Part shown: piece by piece, positions 57,292 to 64,000 of the stretch
How positions within the stretch are numbered: position 1 is the first letter of the stretch
How the letters are laid out: every line of letters starts with the position of its first letter
Source: Tricholomella constricta
Lineage: Eukaryota; Basidiomycota; Agaricomycetes; Agaricales; Lyophyllaceae
DNA: 64,000 bases
Reading direction: 5' to 3'
NCBI GenBank assembly: GCA_013368375.1
Contig: JAACJP010000030.1
Coordinates: forward strand, 310,001 to 374,000
Translations under genes and position numbers: made by a program
Notes under the pieces: model-generated
Told to the model about the DNA's origin: nothing
Database searches by the model: none
The model's input: the letters and a program-made list of their open reading frames with translations, nothing else

Positions 57292-57606
57292 TCAGGATTG
57301 CGAAGCAGAACCACCCAAAGCAGACTCACCAGCAGGAACCTCGAAATCCTGCACAACGAGCTCGATTTTTTCGGTAGAGTGATCTAAGGACTTGTAGAAC
57401 TGCTGGAGCTCTTGCTCGTTGGTGATAATAACTGGCGCTTTGGCTTCTTCCAAAAATGTGAAACGAACTTCATGATCCGAAGTGATGGTAAACAGTTCTT
57501 TGACTTTGGCGGCAAGGTCCCTCCAGCTTGGCAGCCCGTCAAAGCACGCAAGTCGAGTCGAGGCGTCGGCCTGCTTGAGTATGAATGAAACAGGGGGCAT
57601 GGTCAT
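57292..57606 (-). CDS. Orphan PB1-like domain protein
   Basis: A 104-aa frame starting MTMPPVSFILKQADAST. The fold pattern fits PB1: a basic-residue strand (FILKQADASTRLACF), a helix (WRDLAAKVKELFTI), a strand with acidic tail (VRFTFLEE), a turn (IITNEQELQQFYKS), and a last strand (KIELVVQDFEVP). In larger agaricomycete proteins such a domain is an N-terminal interaction module followed by other domains; here the frame ends 20 residues later. A GTGAGT donor (57311-57306 region) could splice to a downstream exon, but only a short hydrophobic tail results. It lies 134 bases upstream of the Crinkler start, same strand, so it may be a detached 5' part or a cofactor gene. Function unknown. Confidence 0.5.
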   Translation of the reverse strand: MTMPPVSFILKQADASTRLACFDGLPSWRDLAAKVKELFTITSDHEVRFTFLEEAKAPVIITNEQELQQFYKSLDHSTEKIELVVQDFEVPAGESALGGSASQS

Positions 57607-57959
57607 TAGTAGAAAGACGATAATTGTTGTGACAGATCACGTTCAAATCCCTCAGCCTTGTCTAGCACTCTGCACCACCTCTGCACCGCCCTCCAGGATT
57701 GGGCTGGGATTCATTTAACACCTAGGTACTCATTATAATTCTGGATTCGGCCCGCGTTTCTATATCTTAAAAGGCGCCCCGACATGCTTGTTTCCTCCCC
57801 ATCTTCAGACTGAGCTCTGTTGAAGTCTTGACAGCGAATCACATCCCTCCTCCGTCAACGCGTCAACCCTTGTCCCATTCTTCGCAGCTAGCCTGCTCCG
57901 TTTACATTTCTTCAATCCTTCTACCAACTCCAGTTCTGTGGTCTTTTTTCCGATACAAG
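57607..57959. promoter_or_regulatory. Divergent promoter region
   Basis: Between the PB1-like gene (minus) and a secreted-protein gene (plus). TCTATATCTTAAAAGG near 57757-57772 is a plausible TATA box for the plus-strand gene, followed by a CT-rich leader. Confidence 0.45.
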
Positions 57960-58827
57960 ATGGTTCAAATCACCTCTGTCGTTCTGTTCCTTTCGTCATT
58001 GGCTAGCTTCGTATCTGCCACGCCAGTTCCACACAAGTCCTCTGCAGTTGCACCTGCTGCTGCGCCTACTGCTGCCACGCTTGTCGCCGCTTCCACCGGC
58101 AACGCCCCCGCCGCTGTTGGCGATGGCTTCCAACTTCTCAAGTAAGCCTCCTTCTGTATGTCCAGAAATTGAACGCCTGTACCAACAAGTCCCCAAGACA
58201 CGCCGACTTCCAAATATCGGGCGGTGTTGCAGGAAATGCCGCCGCTGAAGCTAATGCCATATCGTCGGTGCGTGGAACCTTACCTCCTATCCGAACCGCA
58301 ACGCTTACTTGATCCCAGACCTTTTTGACGGTGCTGACCTTGCCACACTTGACGACCAAATTGCTGCAAGTCAACTTCTCCGAATCTGACTGTTTTCAAA
58401 TGATTGACGCCAGCTTGCAGAAAGACATGGAGGCATGAGGAAGGCTGCTGAGGCCGCTGAGACTGGCGAATTCAACCCTGCCATTGTAGCTGCGTTCGGG
58501 GCTGAAGCTACCGCCCTTCAAGTCGGCAAGATCAAGAACAAGGTTTTGAAGCTCACCGCATTCTGCCAAGTGCTTAACATCAAAGTCGGTCGATACAGGC
58601 TTCTCATCATCGTATTCGCTGATATACGCGGCGCAGATCGCAAAAGCAAAAGCCGCTGGCAATGACTCTGCCGATCTGGAAGCCAAGCTGGTATCGCAGC
58701 AGTGAGTTAATTCTCCGCTCCGTTCTCGTTCAGGTTTTGTACGAACCTTTTATTTAGGACGAAACTGAACAACAACATTGCCACTGACCGAAAGAGCGCT
58801 GGAGCAGTTTCACAGGCTATTGTCTGA
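57960..58827 (+). CDS. Secreted Ala-rich protein, one phase conflict
   Basis: Signal peptide MVQITSVVLFLSSLASFVSA from ATG 57960, then an Ala/Pro/Thr-rich stretch. Exon 1 ends at GTAAGC (58141); exon 2 (58169-58268 approx.) reads NACTNKSPRHADFQISGGVA and AEANAISS. The third block reads LFDGADLATLDDQIAA and splices in phase to RKAAEAAETGEFNPAIVAAF, ...KLTAFCQVLNIK, then IAKAKAAGNDSADLEAKL and TKLNNNIATDRKSAGAVSQ, with the stop at 58827. Exon 2 ends in phase 0 at its only good donor (GTGCGT), while the third block needs phase 1, so one base is missing or the splice is unusual. The family of Ala-rich helical secreted proteins with few cysteines is common in Agaricomycetes; no activity known. Confidence 0.65.
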
Positions 58828-59768
58828 TGCGGAATACTGATAGCTGTCTCTGCCTTTACGTAGATAGACATATTCATTTCAACAAGCCTCAGACGCTCAG
58901 CATGATGAGACAGTGGTCGTTTGAGCGAAGAGATGACAATCTGTCACAATCATGTCAGTCTGATTGAGATTGGACGGCTACATTGATGTATCGGAGTGAG
59001 GCATGGCGCATGTTGTGGATTCTAGTTACGCAAAGGTACAGCAGCAAAATTACAAGAGAGACTAGGGATACAGTCAGAAGGACGAATCGATCCAACTTCG
59101 TCGAGCAGGAACATTCGACCATGTGTTCACGTACCCCTTCCGTCCTCAGGGCGGATCAGTCGTCCCCTCCGGACCCCCGCAGTGTGCCAGTGTTTAGCAG
59201 AAGCAGTGCGCGGGGTAGTTTTCCGGGGGGCTCGTTCTGTTTAAAATCCCTGGGCCCCGGTTTTCGCACTTCGTCTTCGACGCTTTTGGCCCAGGCAAGC
59301 GCTTCGCGCCGTCTCGCTGTTTCTTCAGCTTACTCCGAAGTCTAGTAACACTTTCCAGGCTTCGCCTTTCATCTCGGTCGCTCCAGACTCGTGTTCACCA
59401 TTCTTCAGTGGCCTTGCTCGCTTTGTGCTCCGCACTGACCTTTCGGTCCTTTCAGCCCGCCTTCGTCGCTCTCGACAATGTGCGCTCGGCTCCCGTCTTT
59501 TACTCTCCTTTTCTCTGCTAATCTTTAGTCTAGTAGTCACTCCTAATCTTACATTCTTCGTTCGCCCACCCATCACTGCCCTTCGTTGTAGTTTTGTTGG
59601 AGTTTTTGTGTTTCGTCGTTTAGTTGCCCTTTCGCTCCTCACCACTTTCTTCCACGGTATCTTTCGCAATTTTCGAAAATTCGCGCTCGTGCTTTAGGAC
59701 GATCTATTCCATTCCAGGCCATCACCGCTTTTGCGTCAAAGAGAATTATCGGATAATTTACATTTTTT
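58828..59768. other. Gene-poor stretch
   Basis: 940 bases between convergent genes. Plus strand 59390-59690 is CT-rich (CTTTCGGTCCTTTCAGCCCGCC and similar). No gene or repeat supported. Confidence 0.45.
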
Positions 59769-61602
59769 CTATTGGGACTTTGGATGTTGTGTTCGGGGAA
59801 TGGACAGATGACGCCCTGAGGTAAACCACCATGTGCATACGCTGGCCAAACCCAAAATAACACCCACGGCGATGTGGAGCAGGACGGAAGCCCGTGCCAG
59901 ACTGAGCTTTCCTGCGTCACTGGTCTCAATATCTAGAAGGTTGCCGCTTATCCTGATTAGAACGGCTGAGGCAGCGACGCAGACGAGGAGCCGCGCGCTC
60001 GGGAGAACAGACTTCCAGTGCAGGAGTTGACGTGCCCCAAGCCGTGTGTAGAAAGTAGTGACAAACGTGGCGGTGTATATGATGCGCACAGAGAGGTTCA
60101 GGATGTTGGCGTACACTAAAGACGCATCGCCCAGGTGCAGATTGAAGAAGGACACGGCAGCCAAAATGTAGATCACTGAGAAGACAGCCATCCATCTACG
60201 AAACGTCGTCAGTTGGATCATGCAACGAACTAGAGCAACAACAGAAAGCGAGTGGCGGCTCACCGGCTCTGGGCGTTGAGATCACGGGGAGTGGCGACGC
60301 TGGACAAAAAGGCTTCCAGGCCGCCGTTGAAGGCGAGCACGGGGATATACCACACCCAAGCAGAGAGGACTTGCGGTGCGCTGGTGGCGAGATACTGTCG
60401 AGGGAGCAGGATCTGAAGCAGAATTTGGATGTACGCAGTGCCGAAGACGAGCAGGATGACGGAGAAGGCGACCTGCATAGACAGAAGCGATACGAGGGCG
60501 GTGGCGGCTTGTTGCAGCGCCACGTGGTCGGTGGCATCCTTGGTGAAGTTTCCGAACACTTTCGAGAAAAAGCCACGGGAGGCCTCTTCGATGGGTTGAA
60601 AGACGATACGTGCAACGAGTGAGCCTGGGCGCGGCATTTAGCTTAAGCCTTGCAGTAGAAGCGGGACTGACCGTAGTTGACGGCCACGGCATATCCGCCT
60701 TGGTCCTGCAAGGGACTAAACCACGACAGAATTAACTTGTCCCCTTCGGTCAGGAAGTGCTTAATGACAGATTGTGAGGTCATTGTCAAAGAGAGGCGGA
60801 GCGTCTCAGGATCGAAAAATTGCAATGGTCCGCCTCTGCAGCTCCCGTCAGCATGAGATACAAATGCGCTTTATTAGGAACACGTACTTGGAAAGAGGGG
60901 GCCGTCGTAGCCACATATGTCCTGCACCGTAAGCGGCTACGTATGTAGCGAGGACGGCGGCCCCGTACGCCAGCTGGCCTCCCGCAAACGCGATCAATGC
61001 TAGAGCACCCTCCCCACCCCTCCTCAGATCGTACAGGAGCACAAGGAATGTCACGACCGTCTTGACCGTGATTCCTAGCCCCTCCGCCCGTACCCGCATC
61101 CCCGTCCTGAGCTCTGCCATGGCCCTGGAGGTTACGATAAATAAATGTGTGGCTGCTTTGACGGTCATGCACCTTACAGATTGTGCATGGGCTCGCTCAT
61201 GAGCTCTAGCAAGGCCGCCAGGGCGTACACGCCAATGGACAAACTGAAGTGCGCCTGACTGCGCACTTCGTGCCCCGCGAAGTGCGCGTAGGCGTACGCC
61301 GTCGCCACGGCGAGCGGGAACCCCAGGACAACAGGCAAGACGGAGAGGTTGCGCGTCGCGGTGTCGGTTTTGGACTTGGTGACGCGCAAGAGGGCGTTGC
61401 GCACGCCCTCTCGGCTGAGGAAGAGAATTGTGCTGAGGAGGAGTTCGAATTGGATGGCGGCGGTGCCGTACGCGCGTGGCGGGGCCATGCGGAACATTGC
61501 TTGGTTCAGGACGAAAGTGAAGAGCCGCGAGAAGAGCTGGAGGCCCATGAGCGAGGACGCTGACTGAAACGAGTCCTGTATGAGCGAGTCATTGGTGGAC
61601 AT
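59769..61602 (-). CDS. RFT1: RFT1, lipid-linked oligosaccharide translocation protein
   Basis: Five exons (61602-61178, 61124-60888, 60835-60672, 60624-60264, 60195-59769) encode 537 aa, typical for the family. The N-terminus ASSLMGLQLFSRLFTFVLNQ and REGVRNALLR, and the central FFDPETLRLSLTMTSQSVIK and FLTEGDKLILSWFSPLQDQ with GGYAVAVNYGSLVARIVFQP, are RFT1 hallmarks. About 12 hydrophobic segments are visible. RFT1 is an ER membrane protein needed for N-glycosylation at the Man5GlcNAc2-PP-dolichol stage; whether it is the flippase itself is debated. The acceptor of intron 2 is at 60836/60835 (GCTGCAG|AGGCGG), chosen because the nearby alternative breaks the FFDPE frame. The C-terminal 140 residues are hydrophobic and end FTSGRHLSIPRTQ. 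Intact. Confidence 0.93.
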
Positions 61603-61887
61603 GAAGGAGGGAACAAGGCAACAAGTGCTTTAAATTCACACTTAGCTACTAGTGATACTATTAACGAAATTCAGAAATACAACAAGTCCGGGCCTGGTGT
61701 AGTGTGATATACAGGTGATACACTGCGACAGTGTGAACAGGAGAACGAATATAGTAAGAGAGCGGGAGAGGGGGTCATTAAGGTCATGAAAATCGTATGC
61801 CGTTACAATCACGATAGACGAAACGAAAGCAAAAACAAGAACAAAACCAATAAACATATAAATCATCGAGCCAATCTCATTGCATGT

Positions 61888-63227
61888 TTAATCCACCTCG
61901 TCTTCATCCTCTTGGTTCGCCGGCATCAACGCCCTCCGTCGGACGGAAACACTTTCAGTAGTAGAAGGGCCCTCCAGCAGCCGGTCAGTGCGCTGTTCCG
62001 TCGCGAGGGTGCGCGCAAACACTTGTGGCGTGCCTGCAATTGCCTCCGCGAACGCGAATGCAAGCCCGACGGATGCGTTCAACACTCGCCATCTGAACCC
62101 AAGGACATCTAGGCCCTTCACGCCATTCTCGAATGATGCGAATGGATAGCCAACATGGGCTGCAAGGCGCATGATAGCACCTGTGAGAGGGTCGAAGGGC
62201 GTTGACGGGTAAGGCGCTTCGGAGAATGATAGTTGCCGCGCAGAGGTTGACGGATTGAACGAGATGAGGTGACCCACGATGGTGGGAATGAGGAGAGTTG
62301 GCACTGCCCAGTGGATTACGACCATCCAGAACGCATAGGTCTGGAAGACTCCCCATGGTGGGTAGTGAAAAGTGAGGCCAACAGGGGTGTCCTTCAGCTG
62401 AAAAAGGGGTAACTAGGCACCATAAGCTTAACTTCAACAGTTCCGAATTACGCTGGACCTACTTCGACTGTTTTCCATGGAATTACGGTATGGAGGATAT
62501 AAAGCATCTCCGCTAGCGCCGTCAGGCTCCAGATATTTCGGGAGTTGGAGAGAAACTACGATGTGTTTCAGTATGACCTTCAACACAATATCTCGCGTTA
62601 CGTACCCTGCGGAAGCGCTCGACCATTTCCACGCTGTCCCGCAACAGCTCGTTCTCCTTCATCTTTGTTGTGAAGGCTTCTACTTTGGGTGGCCCGGGTA
62701 GGTGGTCGATGAGGCTCTTTACCGGGCTCGGAGGGAGCGGCGGCAGGCTACTCGGTGTGGTCGCAATAGCGTAGCGGCCCGGTGATTGATTGGGCGTAGA
62801 GTCGGAGGGTGAGATGGGATGCTTCAAGAGCATGGATACATCACGTAGGTCTTTGTGAGGAGTAGATTCGCGTACGGGTTCGAGAGTCGTCACGCGCCGG
62901 CCCCTCGAGTTTGGCCTCCCCGTCTCTGTGTGAAAAGAACGCGGACTAAAGAGTGTTAGAGAAGCACCTGAATAGCTGTGTCAAAATAGAGACTCACACT
63001 GGCAGAGGAATAGGCTGAGGCTGAGCACTGCGCCTCCGTCTGTTGGTAAATAAACCAGCAAAGGAAGGGTCTTCCTCCAAGTCTGGGTTGAGGTCGAGGT
63101 GTCTCTTGATTCTGTTGAATAGATCGTCCTTTGTCCCCTGGTCGCTTATCCTGAGCGCGACGGATATTTCTTGGAGTTCGGACTTTTTCTTGGGCATGAG
63201 GGCGCCTGTAAATGTAGGGGGAGCCAT
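61888..63227 (-). CDS. SAP/HeH-domain membrane protein
   Basis: Exons 63227-62998, 62945-62606, 62555-62463 and 62397-61888 encode 390 aa. ATG 63227 gives [20 protein letters not shown], then [20 protein letters not shown] and KRHLDLNP: a SAP/HeH-like helix-extended-loop-helix (aa about 12-45). A Pro/Ser linker follows ([20 protein letters not shown]). Three hydrophobic segments are seen: [39 protein letters not shown] and [18 protein letters not shown]. The acidic tail is [10 protein letters not shown] HeH domain plus membrane helices recalls inner-nuclear-membrane proteins such as Src1/Heh1, but there is no MSC or RRM domain, so this is only an analogy. Function unknown; the gene model is well supported by phase. 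Confidence 0.75.
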
Positions 63228-63467
63228 GGCGGTCGGGAGTAAACGAGGAAAGGTCACGCATCGTTCTGTGTTGGGGGTTGTTTACGCGTTTCACACGTGA
63301 CGTGATCCATGATTGATCTGGACCCATCGTCTCGGTTCCATCAACTGGCGCGAGTTAAATATGATCTCAGCTTTCTCGTTTCTTGTCCGTTTCTCCACCT
63401 CTGGCAGGTATTCCTCGCCCAGCTTCACACTCGTTCTCGCCGCTATCTGTTCTCTTTTGATCTCATA

Positions 63468-64000
63468 ATGTTCTCTTTTGTCTCTTTTGTTCTGATCTTT
63501 GCGCTCGCTAGTCGAGGTGCGCAGAACTTTTGAGCTCGTCTCTGAGCTCCTCCTCACTCTGTCCTAGCTTTCGCCTTCAATGTTACCGTCAACAACCGGA
63601 ACTTGACCACCACGCAAATTCTCAATATCCCGGACAGTGTAGTGAAGACTGCCGTCAGTCCATTCAGCTTTCGTTCTATTTTAAGGTCTGATGGTCGCCC
63701 AGTGTGCAACGAAATGCACCAACGCCAGCCAGCTGATTCAGTCCTGCAATGACGATACTGCATGTCTATGTAGAGCCGATACAGTTTCCGCACTCCTCCA
63801 ATGCGAGCAATGCATGTTCAACAAACTCGTAGAAGTCAACAAGCCGATGGACTTCAGGGTTGGGTCGCAGTCCGTTCTGAGTGGTGCGTCTCCTATTTTC
63901 AGTCTCGAAAGCTTCTCTTGACAACGCTTCGCAGCATATGCCGATGCGTGCAAGGCGACCGCCAACATCACTCTGGCCGCCAACCAGACGGCATTGATAC
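63468..64000 (+). CDS. Cysteine-rich secreted protein, 5' part
   Basis: Exons 63468-63516, 63568-63653, 63703-63883 and 63935 to the window edge. Signal peptide MFSFVSFVLIFALASRAFA, then FNVTVNNRNLTTTQILNIPD. The third exon gives CATKCTNASQLIQSCNDDTA with C-L-C and LQCEQCMFNKLVE: seven cysteines with spacing close to, but not exactly, the eight-Cys CFEM pattern. Two N-glycosylation sites sit in the last exon (ANIT, ANQT). The open frame continues past the window, so the C-terminus (often a Ser/Thr-rich GPI region in such proteins) is unseen. Intron 1 is 51 bases and the start is the only ATG in frame. Confidence 0.72.

Overview
The window is nuclear DNA of a filamentous basidiomycete, most likely an Agaricomycete. 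Genes are single units on both strands with no operons, and most are cut by many short introns (about 37-70 bases, donors GTRNGT or close, acceptors YAG). The gene families fit the same group: an F-box/LRR-type protein, a basidiomycete HNH-nuclease family protein, a Crinkler-type NTPase, DUF1996 and other small secreted proteins, and a Tad-like LINE. I rebuilt exon structures by hand. Where a junction is given, the exon lengths sum to a multiple of three and the join restores a family motif.

Layout. 1-2.2 kb: decayed sugar transporter. 2.5-5.1 kb (-): rhodanese plus dual-specificity phosphatase. 6.4-8.8 kb (+): MRH4-like mitochondrial DEAD-box helicase. 9.1-10.7 kb (-): F-box gene with a one-base frameshift, divergent from an Ish1/Msc1-like stress protein (11-12.7 kb) whose promoter holds a perfect CRE next to a TATA box. 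14.6-15.4 kb (+): small secreted protein. 16.6-18.5 kb (-): secreted DUF1996 protein with 14 exons, one apparently only 2 bases long. 18.9-22.3 kb (-): PPR protein and an unrecognised gene whose 3' end overlaps the PPR start. 22.8-26.2 kb (-): FIG4-type Sac1 phosphatase. 26.6-27.2 kb (+): orphan acidic protein. 27.3-29.1 kb: degenerate repeats, each headed by a perfect or near-perfect hairpin.

30.5-41 kb is a duplication-rich block. It has a small secreted protein with an internally repeated motif, two aldo-keto reductase paralogues of identical length and exon plan, a truncated copy of the 5' end of an SDE3/MOV10-type RNA helicase fused to a third reductase fragment, an HNH protein, and then the intact helicase (37.1-41.0 kb). 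An RNF216-like RBR ubiquitin ligase follows (41.2-44.1 kb).

44.6-54.2 kb: coding-like blocks of an unrecognised gene with an internal stop, then a full-length 7.9-kb Tad-like LINE (46264-54190). The LINE has a poly(A) tail and a 12-base-plus target-site duplication. Its ORF2 (endonuclease, reverse transcriptase, RNase H) is intact. Its ORF1 has a frameshift and what looks like a spliceosomal intron. 54.6-57.6 kb (-): Crinkler-type NTPase beside an orphan PB1-like gene. 58.0-58.8 kb (+): secreted protein with one phase conflict. 59.8-61.6 kb (-): RFT1. 61.9-63.2 kb (-): SAP/HeH-domain membrane protein. 63.5 kb to the end (+): 5' part of a cysteine-rich secreted protein.

Housekeeping genes (FIG4, RFT1, MRH4, phosphatase) are intact. 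Decay and duplication cluster at the left edge, at 27-37 kb and around the LINE.
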